Of a stretch of 64,000 nt of DNA, positions 1 through 7,867 are shown in pieces. Each line of letters starts with the position of its first letter. Within the stretch, counting starts at the first letter, position 1. The position numbers were made by a program, and so were the translations under genes. Below the pieces are notes generated by a model. That model was not told the DNA's origin. It worked only from the letters and a program-made list of their open reading frames with translations, and did no database searches. The DNA is from an uncultured Clostridia bacterium (GTDB lineage Bacteria; Bacillota; Clostridia; Christensenellales; UBA1242), in NCBI GenBank assembly GCA_934757825.1, contig CAKVLP010000001.1, positions 620,001-684,000 of the forward strand. Reading direction: 5' to 3'.

Positions 1-197
1 TTGGTCTCGTGCTCGTCTTTTTGGTTGAAAACCTGGTTGTTTTTTTGTGGTAATATTCCAATAACCAAGCCATTATTTTTATTGATTGCACATCTTATTG
101 AATCGCAAATTCTTTGCCATTGCCAACCATAATATTGTTTTACTGTAAGATTCTTTGATACAATGCCTATAATCGGCTTCTTTACTTCGTTTCTCAT
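1..197 (-). CDS. Peptidase C26 / class I glutamine amidotransferase-like protein (N-terminal part)
   Basis: Only the first 65 codons are inside the window; the gene runs off the left edge. The visible N-terminus carries KKPIIGIVSKN and, about 40 residues later, NGLVIGILP. This spacing resembles the first beta strands of gamma-glutamyl-gamma-aminobutyrate hydrolase-like (peptidase C26) proteins, where 'PIIGI' opens the Rossmann-like fold and 'ILP' closes the second strand. The catalytic Cys/His/Glu would lie outside the window, so activity cannot be judged. There is no Shine-Dalgarno sequence; instead an extended -10 (TGTTATAAT) ends six bases before the ATG, which suggests a leaderless mRNA. 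The family call is tentative because so little is present. Confidence 0.5.
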   Translation of the reverse strand, partial: MRNEVKKPIIGIVSKNLTVKQYYGWQWQRICDSIRCAINKNNGLVIGILPQKNNQVFNQKDEHET

Positions 198-458
198 AAA
201 ATCATTATAACATAGTTTAGAAAAAAGTGTATCATATTTTATTTGTTTTAATTATTTTTGAACTAAAAATGGGTTTTGTGTTTAGTTAGTTTTTTAAAAT
301 GGGAGAAGGGTAGATAAGCAGACAAAAGCAAAGGCGTCAATATAACGGATTTGACAGTATAATACTAAATCGCCGTTTGGGTCGATGATATACCTTAGGA
401 CTTTTGTTTTTTCTACTACCAAGAGCAGTAAAAAAAAGTCGAATATGCCTAAATTCTT
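198..458. other. Intergenic region, no gene seen
   Basis: AT-rich spacer between the divergent genes at 197 (minus) and 513 (plus). I see no convincing ORF or RNA. The two outward promoters are at its edges. Confidence 0.5.
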
Positions 459-487
459 TTGTTATTTTGTAGATTCTTTGCTATACT
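459..487 (+). promoter_or_regulatory. Sigma-A-type promoter for the gene at 513
   Basis: TTGTTA at 459-464, a 17-base spacer, and TATACT at 482-487. The downstream ATG at 513 is preceded by a strong GGGGGAGG ribosome binding site. Confidence 0.65.
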
Positions 488-512
488 AATAAGTAGTGGG
501 GGAGGTATAAAT

Positions 513-1892
513 ATGAGCAATTTATACAATGATCTTCTAAAAAGTAGCACACAAGACGAGTTTACTACCGAAAAAGTTAACGTGATTTCAAACTGTCTGC
601 TTGGCAATTACGACCAAGACGGCGATTATGTTATCCCCAACAATATCGTTGAGGAACTTATTAAGGCTAGAAAAGTCAAGAAATCTGTTTTTAAAAACTC
701 CGTTTTTTGCGGGGCTTTTATCCCCGGCTATGGAGAGATGGTCTTTGAGGTCACTTTTCAGAAAAACACCGTAAAAGATATCGCTATGAGCGAACTATAT
801 GTACTTGAAAACGAGTACAAAGTTAATGGCTATATCCAAAACACAATACGTACAAAAATCTCATCGTTTACCGAAAAACTCGATGGGTTTATAGAAAACA
901 CATACGACCATTTCCACATCTCGCTTAGTGATTCCGACGACAAAAACGTTAAGGAATACAAAGTTACTGATGAGGTGATTGGCGAAAACAACGCATATAT
1001 TTTGGCAAAGCGAAACTTTAACCTTAATATGGCGAAACTTACTAAGAAAGAATACAACAAGTTGTATAAAGGCTACGTTACCGAAAGGCTAGAACTACTA
1101 AAAAGCCTAAATACACCTTATGCATTGGCGATTTTGGAGAAATTTAACCAAGAATACACCAAAATCGAAAAATACTTTCTTCAAAACGACAACTATAAGG
1201 CTGTGAGCGAACTTCTTGATAAATGTATTGAGGACGTTCAGCACGTAAACCCTTTATTTGCAAAACAAGAACAGGAGTTTATGGACAAGGCTCAGCCTAT
1301 TATAGACTCATTCTCCAAAAAGGCGGGCGAAATTGCTAGTAAAGCCACATCGCGCGCAATGGGCGAACTTAACAAAGAGGATAGACAGCGCAACGAGGAC
1401 TTAGAACGCGAACTATTAGAAAAACAAACAACCGCCAAAAAGTCCACAGAACCTCAAAAAGAAACCCCAATTCCTACAACTTCGGCACCAACAAAAAATA
1501 GGTTGGCAGAAATAACCAAGCGTTTAAATAAAACTACCACGGAATCAACAAGGGAGACATTGGATACTTCTTCTGTTAGAAATAGCACTCCTGGTGAAGA
1601 TATTGTTAATCTATTTAGAGATCGAGATAAAGGTACCCCACTTGCTGAAACTCCTCCTACTGAGATGCGAGTGACTGAGGAAGAGGGGACTAGCTCTGAA
1701 AAGAATACGTTTTCTAAACGTGCAACAACTGATGGTGATGATATGTATGCAACGAACTTAGGGGCTGATGTTCCTGCATCGGACGAAGATCACACAAACA
1801 TAAATGATGCAAGTGGCGGTTCATTTCGTAATGTAGTCACTGAAGATGAGTTTGATGTTTTATCTCTTGATGGAAGAGATATGTATAAATAA
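513..1892 (+). CDS. Unrecognised 459-residue protein with a charged, Thr/Ser/Glu-rich C-terminal tail
   Basis: I do not recognise a family. The start is the ATG at 513, which follows a GGGGGAGG ribosome binding site; an upstream in-frame start would lie inside the promoter. Residues 1 to about 300 look like a folded, helix-rich domain (many Lys/Glu/Asn, few hydrophobic runs, no signal peptide or membrane segment). From about residue 305 the protein turns into a low-complexity linker rich in Thr, Ser, Glu, Pro and Lys. Codon choice also changes near base 1500: the first two thirds favour C-ending codons (AAC, GAC, ACC), the tail favours T/A-ending codons. A bidirectional terminator follows directly. 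It is probably cytoplasmic; the function is unknown. Confidence 0.75.
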   Translation: MSNLYNDLLKSSTQDEFTTEKVNVISNCLLGNYDQDGDYVIPNNIVEELIKARKVKKSVFKNSVFCGAFIPGYGEMVFEVTFQKNTVKDIAMSELYVLENEYKVNGYIQNTIRTKISSFTEKLDGFIENTYDHFHISLSDSDDKNVKEYKVTDEVIGENNAYILAKRNFNLNMAKLTKKEYNKLYKGYVTERLELLKSLNTPYALAILEKFNQEYTKIEKYFLQNDNYKAVSELLDKCIEDVQHVNPLFAKQEQEFMDKAQPIIDSFSKKAGEIASKATSRAMGELNKEDRQRNEDLERELLEKQTTAKKSTEPQKETPIPTTSAPTKNRLAEITKRLNKTTTESTRETLDTSSVRNSTPGEDIVNLFRDRDKGTPLAETPPTEMRVTEEEGTSSEKNTFSKRATTDGDDMYATNLGADVPASDEDHTNINDASGGSFRNVVTEDEFDVLSLDGRDMYK

Positions 1893-1923
1893 AAAAACAC
1901 TTGATTTAACCAAGTGTTTTTTT
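1893..1923. terminator. Bidirectional terminator between convergent genes
   Basis: Stem AAAAACACTTG / CAAGTGTTTTT with a 7-base loop, T-tract on one side and A-tract on the other. It can end both the gene at 513 and the minus-strand gene ending at 1930. Confidence 0.85.
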
Positions 1924-1929
1924 GTTGCT

Positions 1930-2916
1930 TTACTTTGTTCTAAATCCGGTTTTACTAGGAAGTTTGTCAAGGTCTTGAATCATTTGAGCATGTTGGTCTG
2001 CTTCACGACGGGTTGCAACAATGTTCTTCATACAATTGTTTTTAAAACATCTGTGTGCCTCATCAGTAATTTTTTCGAACATTGCATCTGGCATGTCTTC
2101 TACGCGGTCAAGGTTTTTGTAAACAGATTTTATTAGGGTTTCTTCATACCTTTTTGGTTCTGGATCAATAGAGTAGAATACGGCTGTTGCATGTAATACG
2201 CCAAATACCTTGTTTAGTTTTTTAATGGTTTTGCCAAATTCGGTGTTGTCCATAAAGGCGTTCATCTCTCTGGCGTTTTTACAACGTGTTACATCTGCTG
2301 TCTTAATTTGTGCAACAAGCACCAATATTTCATCATAGTTTAGTCTTCCACCAATATTCTCACCTGAGAAGATTCCAATTTGTTTGTCAGTTAAGTAAGT
2401 TTCAGGAATGAAGTAACAATTTTTATTTAAATAATCAACAAGAAAATCTTTTGTTTTTGAGTTGCTCTTTTGAACCAAAACTGCAAGTGTTTGAGAAAGT
2501 AGATTTTTATCTCGACTAAAATATACATGCGGATTTACTGTTTTGCCAGTTTTATCATGCCTGCCGGTAATGAAGCCGGGATCCAATACTTCAAGACATT
2601 CAGGCGTTAATTCAGATTCTCTTGCTTTTATGCCAATTCTTCTAAGTGCTGCTTCTTCAAAATCCATATAATCAATTTTATCTTGTAGTATTAGCCCGCG
2701 CTTTCCATCAGGCTTGTTTTTCATCGTGTATGAAATCGGTAAGCCCAGGGTTATTCTATAAGCATTTGGCATACGACTAATATATTTACCAACCGACAAT
2801 CTATTTGCGGAGTTGTCTATACTTTCACGTATTCTAGCGGATACGCTCCCTGGAGTAGGGTTGCCTTTTAATCCAGTAAATGCCATATATTCATCTAATG
2901 TTTTTATTGCGTCCAT
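1930..2916 (-). CDS. Unrecognised 328-residue soluble protein
   Basis: No family recognised. The ATG at 2916 is preceded by AAGGAAAA at a suitable distance. The protein is mixed and charged, with no signal peptide or membrane segment. It has a rather basic C-terminal third with several Cys and His residues (CKNA, HRCFKNNC) that do not form a clear zinc motif. Codon use favours A/T-ending codons more than the housekeeping genes nearby. It is convergent with the unknown gene at 513 and shares its terminator. The only other relative I looked for inside the window, the unknown gene at 62466-63287, shows no clear similarity. Confidence 0.7.
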   Translation of the reverse strand: MDAIKTLDEYMAFTGLKGNPTPGSVSARIRESIDNSANRLSVGKYISRMPNAYRITLGLPISYTMKNKPDGKRGLILQDKIDYMDFEEAALRRIGIKARESELTPECLEVLDPGFITGRHDKTGKTVNPHVYFSRDKNLLSQTLAVLVQKSNSKTKDFLVDYLNKNCYFIPETYLTDKQIGIFSGENIGGRLNYDEILVLVAQIKTADVTRCKNAREMNAFMDNTEFGKTIKKLNKVFGVLHATAVFYSIDPEPKRYEETLIKSVYKNLDRVEDMPDAMFEKITDEAHRCFKNNCMKNIVATRREADQHAQMIQDLDKLPSKTGFRTK

Positions 2917-3221
2917 TTTTTATTTTCCTTTCAAAATGTTTTAGTTAGTTTAGCATATTTTTGCCGATTTGTAAATAGCAATTTAGTATAACTTTGTGTG
3001 TAACTGTATTTATATATATGGTTTTGGTCAAAAAGTGTAAAGAAATTGTCGGAAATGTGTGGTTTTGTACCTTATACAATGCAGTATGTTGTGGTAAAAA
3101 CACGTGTAGATATGGTCAAATAACGATTAGCAATGGACTAGAGGGAAATAGTTCTTTACAAGGCGTGTTAAATATTATATAATTATTATAACTAAAAATA
3201 TGAATTGGAATGGAGAAAAAT
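2917..3221. other. Intergenic region before the ABC transporter operon
   Basis: About 300 bases of AT-rich sequence. A 62-codon open frame (2994-3182) lacks a ribosome binding site and has an unusual Cys-rich, non-coding-like composition, so I do not call it. A GGAG before the ATG at 3222 is the only clear signal. Confidence 0.5.
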
Positions 3222-4109
3222 ATGATTCCCTGTGAAGTTGTAAACTTAAAGAAACTTTATAACTCGGTAGTGGGTGTTGACGATGTGACCTTCAATGTTA
3301 AAGAGGGCGAGATTATGGGCTTTATTGGTCCAAACGGCGCGGGCAAAACAACTACTTTGAGGGCGATAATGGGGCTTATTAAGCCTACAAGTGGCGAGGT
3401 GGCAATCCTTAACGAGAGCGCGTTTAAGGACGGCGTAAAGGTGCGTGCCGAGGTTGGATACGCTTGTAGCGACAACGCCATAATTCCTAATTTGACCGTA
3501 AAGCAAAATTTGGAGTTTGTGGCGAAAGTCAAGGGCGTAACAATGGACAGAGTGGACGAACTTGCCACAAAATTGGAACTAAACCTAACTCGAAAAGCCA
3601 AGGAGTTGTCGCTAGGCAACAAGAAGAAGTTGGGGCTGGTTATGGCGCTACTATCTTCGCCAAAACTAATCGTTTTAGATGAGCCAACAAGTGGGCTAGA
3701 TCCGCTAATCCGCCAAAACCTGTTTAAGATATTGGAGGAGGAGAAAAAGCGCGGGGCGAGCATACTAATAAGCAGTCACGAACTTACTGAAATCCAAAGG
3801 CTTTGCGATAGAGTTGCCATAATTAAAGACGGCAAAATCCTTGCAATTGAGGAAATGGAAGAACTTAAAACAAAAAGGCTAAAAAACGTGGTTGTTGAGA
3901 CCGATTATAGCACTCCAAACATCACAATTGCGGGCGCTAGTAATGTTAAGCGCGACGGCAAACTTATGACCTTTAATTACAACGGCGAGATGAAAAACCT
4001 TGTAAAATATCTTAACAGCATAGATGTGGACAATGTTGAGATAAGCGAGGCGAGCCTTGAAAACATATTTATGCACTTCTACGAAGGAGGTTCTAGTGAT
4101 GAAAAGTAA
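3222..4109 (+). CDS. ABC transporter ATP-binding protein
   Basis: ATPase of a two-component ABC-2 type exporter. The 295-residue protein shows Walker A GPNGAGKTT, a Q-loop region, a signature-like LSLGNKKKLGL in place of the usual LSGGQ, Walker B LIVLDEP, and the H-loop ISSHEL. A C-terminal extension of about 80 residues is typical of bacitracin/Nod-type exporters. I chose the ATG at 3222 (GGAG 7 bases upstream) over the ATG at 3210. It overlaps the permease gene by 11 bases, so the two are translationally coupled. The substrate is unknown. The modified signature (LSLGNKK) is common among ABC-2 ATPases of Bacillota and is not itself evidence of inactivity. Confidence 0.92.
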   Translation: MIPCEVVNLKKLYNSVVGVDDVTFNVKEGEIMGFIGPNGAGKTTTLRAIMGLIKPTSGEVAILNESAFKDGVKVRAEVGYACSDNAIIPNLTVKQNLEFVAKVKGVTMDRVDELATKLELNLTRKAKELSLGNKKKLGLVMALLSSPKLIVLDEPTSGLDPLIRQNLFKILEEEKKRGASILISSHELTEIQRLCDRVAIIKDGKILAIEEMEELKTKRLKNVVVETDYSTPNITIAGASNVKRDGKLMTFNYNGEMKNLVKYLNSIDVDNVEISEASLENIFMHFYEGGSSDEK

Positions 4110-4893
4110 ATTTATAAATCCAGCATTGTTTCAACTGGAAAAACGTCGCGGGCTTGCTTCTTTGATATGGTTTTCGGTTATAACTGCAGTTTTGACTTTC
4201 GTATCGGTCGCTATTTTTCCGGCAGTAAAGGACGTTCTTTCTGGAAACGAAACATTTGCTCAACTTGGATTTGATTTTTCAAATGTTGCGGTTTATTTAA
4301 ACGCGGAATTGCTTGAAATGTGGGCGTTGCCTGTGCTACTTTTTGTGGTTTGCTCGGCAATTACAATGACCACAAGCGAGTTTAAAAACGGCAGTTTCGA
4401 ACTTATTTATTCCCTTAATATGAGTAGATCGGAAATACTAAGAACCAAAATGTTTAAGGCGCTAGTTGATATTGTAGTCATCAATCTTGTGGCATTTGTT
4501 TCGGCTTTGATTGGCGTGCTAGCATTTGGAAACGGCGGGGTGTATATCCCAAATCTTCTAATCTACCTTTTGGTTATGATTTGTGTTTCGGTGCAAATCT
4601 CGGTGCTAACATTTGCTTTGGCGCTTATTGGAAAACGTCGATACAATATGGTTACGGGCATAATCGTGCTTGTGATATTATATCTACTTTGCAGTCTTAT
4701 GAATGCGGTTCCTGATGGTTCTACCGATGGGCTAGGGTTTTTGACACCGCTTTCTACCCTTAACGGAACTATCTTGGTTGACGGTTTTGCGGGTGTGTTT
4801 AAAAAGGGTTTGGTTTTTGCTATTTGGACAGCAATTAGCGTGATTTTAATCACATTTGGTGTGTACAAATTCAAAAATGACGACCTTGTTTAG
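4099..4893 (+). CDS. ABC-2 type transporter permease
   Basis: Membrane partner of the preceding ATPase. The 264-residue protein begins with a short cytoplasmic segment (KSKFINPALFQLEKRRG) followed by about six hydrophobic spans, with the pattern of ABC-2 permeases, including an amphipathic stretch around TTSEFKNGSFELIYSLNMSRSEILRTK ('S.EF..GT.E.L' type motif). The ATG at 4099 follows GAAGGAGG; the longer open frame starting at 4057 lies inside the ATPase gene and is not preferred. The pair forms a simple two-gene operon that ends before the rpmG cluster. The exported substrate cannot be told from sequence. Confidence 0.88.
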   Translation: MKSKFINPALFQLEKRRGLASLIWFSVITAVLTFVSVAIFPAVKDVLSGNETFAQLGFDFSNVAVYLNAELLEMWALPVLLFVVCSAITMTTSEFKNGSFELIYSLNMSRSEILRTKMFKALVDIVVINLVAFVSALIGVLAFGNGGVYIPNLLIYLLVMICVSVQISVLTFALALIGKRRYNMVTGIIVLVILYLLCSLMNAVPDGSTDGLGFLTPLSTLNGTILVDGFAGVFKKGLVFAIWTAISVILITFGVYKFKNDDLV

Positions 4894-4990
4894 GCGGAAC
4901 GCAGGCGTCAAATTACTACAAAAAAGTTCTAAAAAAGTGCTTGCAATTTATATTGATTTATATTATAATATACTTAGAATTTAAAATATT

Positions 4991-5022
4991 AAATAGAGTT
5001 TCTTAATTGGGCTCTATTTTTT
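4991..5022 (+). terminator. Terminator after the ABC transporter pair
   Basis: Stem AAATAGAG / CTCTATTT followed by a run of T. It lies just upstream of the rpmG promoter. Confidence 0.65.
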
Positions 5023-5035
5023 ATGAAAATTTGCA

Positions 5036-5065
5036 TTGACAATAGTGCCACCTAAGTGTTATTAT
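5036..5065 (+). promoter_or_regulatory. Promoter of the rpmG-secE-nusG operon
   Basis: Consensus TTGACA at 5036-5041, an 18-base spacer, and TATTAT at 5060-5065. The rpmG ATG is 38 bases downstream with a GTGGAGG ribosome binding site. Confidence 0.75.
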
Positions 5066-5102
5066 ATGTACGCTAATAGGCATTTATTTTGTGGAGGAAA
5101 TT

Positions 5103-5264
5103 ATGAAGAAAGGTAATAGAATAAATGTTGGTCTTGCTTGCACAGAATGCAAACGCAAAAATTACAGCAGTGAGAAAAACAAAAAGAACAACCCAGAAAG
5201 AATTGAACTAACTAAGTACTGTCCAGCTTGCAAGAAACATACTGTTCATAAAGAGAGCAAATAG
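5103..5264 (+). CDS. rpmG: 50S ribosomal protein L33
   Basis: The 53-residue product is a component of the large ribosomal subunit. It starts [17 protein letters not shown] and has two CxxC pairs (CTEC and CPAC), the zinc-binding form of L33, so it is the zinc-containing paralog type. The size and the position directly before secE-nusG match the conserved bacterial order. The ATG is preceded by GTGGAGG. It shares the strong promoter at 5036 with secE and nusG. Confidence 0.95.
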   Translation: MKKGNRINVGLACTECKRKNYSSEKNKKNNPERIELTKYCPACKKHTVHKESK

Positions 5265-5291
5265 TCTTAATTTTTTTGAAGGAGTCAGATA

Positions 5292-5606
5292 ATGGCAAAA
5301 AAAGAAAAAGAACAAATAACAGAGGTTGAGGTTATCGAACCAGACACAGAAAAAACTTCAAAGGGTAAAAAACAAGACAAGGCAAATACTAAGAAATCAA
5401 ACAAAAAATCCAAAGACGCTAAAAAAGGCGGTTTGGGCAAAAAGATGAAGGAAAGCCTTAGCGAAATCAAAAAGGTTTCGTGGCCTTCTTTTGGCAAAAC
5501 TGTAAAACAAACCGGTATGGTTATCGGGGTTGTTGCAATTTGCACACTTTTGTTGTTTGGTGTAGATAGATTGCTTGGCTGGTTGTTTACTTTGTTTGCA
5601 TATTAA
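5292..5606 (+). CDS. secE: Preprotein translocase subunit SecE
   Basis: Essential small subunit of the SecYEG channel in the cytoplasmic membrane. The 104-residue protein has the conserved SEIKKVSWPSFGKT amphipathic motif followed by one membrane span near the C-terminus (VIGVVAICTLLLFGVDRLLGWLF). It carries a long, Lys-rich N-terminal extension of about 45 residues, longer than the minimal SecE of about 60 residues. GGAG precedes the ATG. It is flanked by rpmG and nusG, the usual order. Confidence 0.95.
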   Translation: MAKKEKEQITEVEVIEPDTEKTSKGKKQDKANTKKSNKKSKDAKKGGLGKKMKESLSEIKKVSWPSFGKTVKQTGMVIGVVAICTLLLFGVDRLLGWLFTLFAY

Positions 5607-5622
5607 AAAGGGGGGATTTTAG

Positions 5623-6231
5623 ATGGACGAAAATGAAATTCTAGAAACAAAACCTGAAACAGTGCAAGCAGAAGCGACCCCAGCTGTCGATGAGGAGATG
5701 GCTCGTCTTAGAGAAGAAGCAAAATGGTATGTTTTGCACACATATTCTGGTTATGAAAATGTGGCTAAGGAAAACTTGGAAATTGTTATTGATAAATACG
5801 CTTTACAAAAACGTATCTTTGACATCATTATCCCTATGGAAGATGTTGTTGAGGAAAAAAACGGCAAGCGTCAAGTTGTTTCGCGCAAACTTATGCCAGG
5901 TTACATCATCGTTAAGATGATTTATGGCGACGACATTTGGCACGCAATTACTCGTACTAGAGGCATCACTGGTTTCGTAGGTCCTAAGGGAAGACCTCTT
6001 CCTTTGACCGAAGAAGAAATCCACAAAATGCGTCTTGAAAGAGTTGCTGTTGTGGCTACCGACCTACAAGAAAACGACAAGGTTGAGGTGCTTGAAGGCG
6101 CTTTGAACGGCTTTGTTGGTACTGTTGTGTCTGTTGACGCTGTGGCAAACAAGTGTCGCGTTATTGTAGAAATGTTTGGCAGGGAAACACCTGTTGATCT
6201 AAGTCTAGAACAAGTTAGAAAAGTTGACTAA
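5623..6231 (+). CDS. nusG: Transcription termination/antitermination protein NusG
   Basis: NusG binds RNA polymerase and couples it to Rho or the ribosome. The 202-residue protein has an acidic N-terminal extension of about 30 residues, then the NGN domain (KWYVLHTYSGYENVAKENLE..., KLMPGYIIVKM, ITRTRGITGFVG) and a C-terminal KOW domain (VEVLEGALNGFVGTVVSVD). It lies 17 bases after secE with a GGGGGG-type ribosome binding site, in the conserved secE-nusG-rplK-rplA order. No truncation is seen. Confidence 0.96.
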   Translation: MDENEILETKPETVQAEATPAVDEEMARLREEAKWYVLHTYSGYENVAKENLEIVIDKYALQKRIFDIIIPMEDVVEEKNGKRQVVSRKLMPGYIIVKMIYGDDIWHAITRTRGITGFVGPKGRPLPLTEEEIHKMRLERVAVVATDLQENDKVEVLEGALNGFVGTVVSVDAVANKCRVIVEMFGRETPVDLSLEQVRKVD

Positions 6232-6270
6232 TTTTGATAATTTTTAGCGGTTTCGCTATGAATTATATAT

Positions 6271-6356
6271 GGTTGTCCCTGTGGCAACCCGTGGGAGAAG
6301 TGTAAATCTATTATGCACTTTGTAAATACCACAAACGCCAATGTTATTTTGGCAGG
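6271..6356 (+). promoter_or_regulatory. rplK leader with an L1-type autoregulatory motif (copy 1)
   Basis: The leader between nusG and rplK contains a hairpin GGTTG/CAACC (6271-6289), then GTGGGAG at 6291-6297, an inner hairpin AAGTG/CACTT, and CCACAA closing with GTGG. A further GCCA/TGGC hairpin lies next to the AGGAGG ribosome binding site. GUGGGAG-hairpin-CCAC is what is expected of an mRNA mimic of the L1 site on 23S rRNA. A second copy occurs before rplA. The function is inferred. Confidence 0.6.
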
Positions 6357-6365
6357 AGGATATAT

Positions 6366-6803
6366 ATGGCAGCAGATCCAAAGAAAAAAGTAAATGCAGT
6401 TGTTAAACTACAACTTAATGCCGGTAAGGCTACGGCTGGCCCACCAGTTGGTTCGTCTCTTGGTCCTCACGGAATCAATATTCCTGCGTTCACCAAAGAG
6501 TTTAACGAAAAAACGGCTAGTCAAGAAGGTTTAGTTATTCCAGTTGTGATTACAATCTATGCTGATAGGTCTTTCTCGTTTGTGCTAAAAACTCCACCAG
6601 CAGCAGTTTTGATTAAAAAGGCTTGTGGAATTGAAAGTGGCGCTGCAAACTCTATCAAACAAAAAGTTGCAACAATCACTAAGGCTCAAATTAGAGAAAT
6701 CGCAGAATTAAAAATGCCAGACCTAAATGCTAGTTCTATCGAAAGTGCTATGAGCATGATTGAAGGTACTTGCAGAAGTATGGGCGTAAAAGTAGTAGAA
6801 TAA
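6366..6803 (+). CDS. rplK: 50S ribosomal protein L11
   Basis: L11 forms the GTPase-associated centre of the large subunit with 23S rRNA and the L10-L12 stalk. The 145-residue protein contains [22 protein letters not shown] and a C-terminal RNA-binding domain ending [14 protein letters not shown], the full-length pattern of the family. The ATG follows AGGAGG. It is followed by rplA at a distance of 56 bases and is probably regulated with it through L1. Confidence 0.97.
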   Translation: MAADPKKKVNAVVKLQLNAGKATAGPPVGSSLGPHGINIPAFTKEFNEKTASQEGLVIPVVITIYADRSFSFVLKTPPAAVLIKKACGIESGAANSIKQKVATITKAQIREIAELKMPDLNASSIESAMSMIEGTCRSMGVKVVE

Positions 6804-6815
6804 TTAAAAAAATAA

Positions 6816-6852
6816 GTGGGAGAGTAGAAGATACTTGTTAAAACCACAAGGA
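6816..6852 (+). promoter_or_regulatory. L1-type autoregulatory motif before rplA (copy 2)
   Basis: GTGGGAG at 6816-6822, a short inner hairpin AGTA/TACT, and CCACAA pairing with GTGG. The flanks match the copy before rplK (GTGGGAGA and CCACAA). It ends directly at the AAGGAGG ribosome binding site of rplA, so protein binding would block initiation. Confidence 0.6.
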
Positions 6853-6859
6853 GGAATTT

Positions 6860-7546
6860 ATGAATAAAGGTAAAAGATATGTAGAAAGTGCCAAACTTGT
6901 AAACAGATCTACCGCATACGAAGTAGAAGAGGCGTTCAATCTTGTAGAGCAAACAGCTAAGGCTAAGTTTGACGAAACAGTTGAACTTCACGTTCGTCTT
7001 GGCGTAGATGGCAGAAATGCTGATCAACAAGTTAGAGGCGTAGTTGTACTACCTCATGGTACTGGTAAAAAAGTGAAAGTGTTTGTTCTTGCTAAGGGCG
7101 ACAACGCTGACGCCGCTGAAAAGGCTGGTGCTGACGTTGTTGGTGGCGAGGAAATGATCGCTAAAATCCAACAAGGCTGGCTTGATTTTGATGTTTGCGT
7201 AACAACTCCTGATATGATGCCTATCGTAGGTAGAGTTGCTAAAATCTTAGGTCCTAAGGGCTTAATGCCAAACCCTAAGAGTGGAACCGTTACTACAAAC
7301 GTAGCAAAGGCTATCCAAGAGATTAAAGCTGGTAAAGTTGAATACAGACTAGACAAAAACAACATCGTTCACGTTATGGTTGGTAAAGTAAGTTTTGGTA
7401 ACGAGAAGTTGATTGAAAACTTCAAAGCCGTTATGGAAGCACTTGTTAAAGCAAAACCAGCCGCTGCAAAAGGTACTTATATCAAGAGTGTATCTGTTAG
7501 TAGCACTATGGGACCTGGAATCAAAGTTGATTATAAGGGTGTTTAA
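6860..7546 (+). CDS. rplA: 50S ribosomal protein L1
   Basis: L1 forms the mobile stalk at the E site and in many bacteria also represses its own operon. The 228-residue protein has the family landmarks [48 protein letters not shown] and the C-terminal [10 protein letters not shown]. It has the usual length. It is preceded by AAGGAGG inside the hairpin motif described at 6816. A strong terminator follows; the usual next genes rplJ-rplL lie 2.6 kb further on instead. Confidence 0.97.
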   Translation: MNKGKRYVESAKLVNRSTAYEVEEAFNLVEQTAKAKFDETVELHVRLGVDGRNADQQVRGVVVLPHGTGKKVKVFVLAKGDNADAAEKAGADVVGGEEMIAKIQQGWLDFDVCVTTPDMMPIVGRVAKILGPKGLMPNPKSGTVTTNVAKAIQEIKAGKVEYRLDKNNIVHVMVGKVSFGNEKLIENFKAVMEALVKAKPAAAKGTYIKSVSVSSTMGPGIKVDYKGV

Positions 7547-7550
7547 TAAC

Positions 7551-7584
7551 AAAAAAGATTGGATTTTATACCAATCTTTTTTTT
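7551..7584 (+). terminator. Terminator of the rplK-rplA unit
   Basis: Stem AAAAAAGATTGG / CCAATCTTTTTT with a long T-tract. Confidence 0.85.
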
Positions 7585-7812
7585 GTAGCGAAGCACAAAA
7601 ACCAAAATGAATAGACGCCAAAATGAATAAAAACCAAAGGCGAAAGAAAAACAGAAACAATAAAAAATCAAAATCAATAGTAAAAACAAAACAACTAAAC
7701 GCGTCAAACTAACAGCGAAAACAAAGTGGTCAAAAATGGTTAAAATTAGTCAATATGCACAAAAATAAAGATTGTACGTTTTTACAAAGTTTTGTATTTT
7801 AAATTTGCTTGG
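7585..7812. other. Intergenic, A-rich, no gene seen
   Basis: A-rich spacer with a short direct repeat of CCAAAATGAATA near 7603-7630. I see no ORF or RNA structure. Confidence 0.5.
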
Positions 7813-7841
7813 TTGACGAGAGTGTAACTGTGTGCTACACT
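7813..7841 (+). promoter_or_regulatory. Promoter of the ThyX-like gene
   Basis: TTGACG at 7813-7818, a 17-base spacer, and TACACT at 7836-7841; the gene starts 27 bases later after a CGGAGGA ribosome binding site. Confidence 0.75.
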
Positions 7842-7867
7842 TAGTCAAAAAAAACGGAGGATAAGGT

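Noticed and set aside
2994..3182. 62-codon plus-strand open frame before the ABC transporter genes
   Set aside because: No ribosome binding site, unusual Cys/Val/Tyr-rich composition and AT-rich intergenic surroundings.
7601..7632. Two copies of CCAAAATGAATA, considered as a repeat or CRISPR-like start
   Set aside because: Only two short copies in A-rich sequence, no regular spacer and no cas genes in the window.
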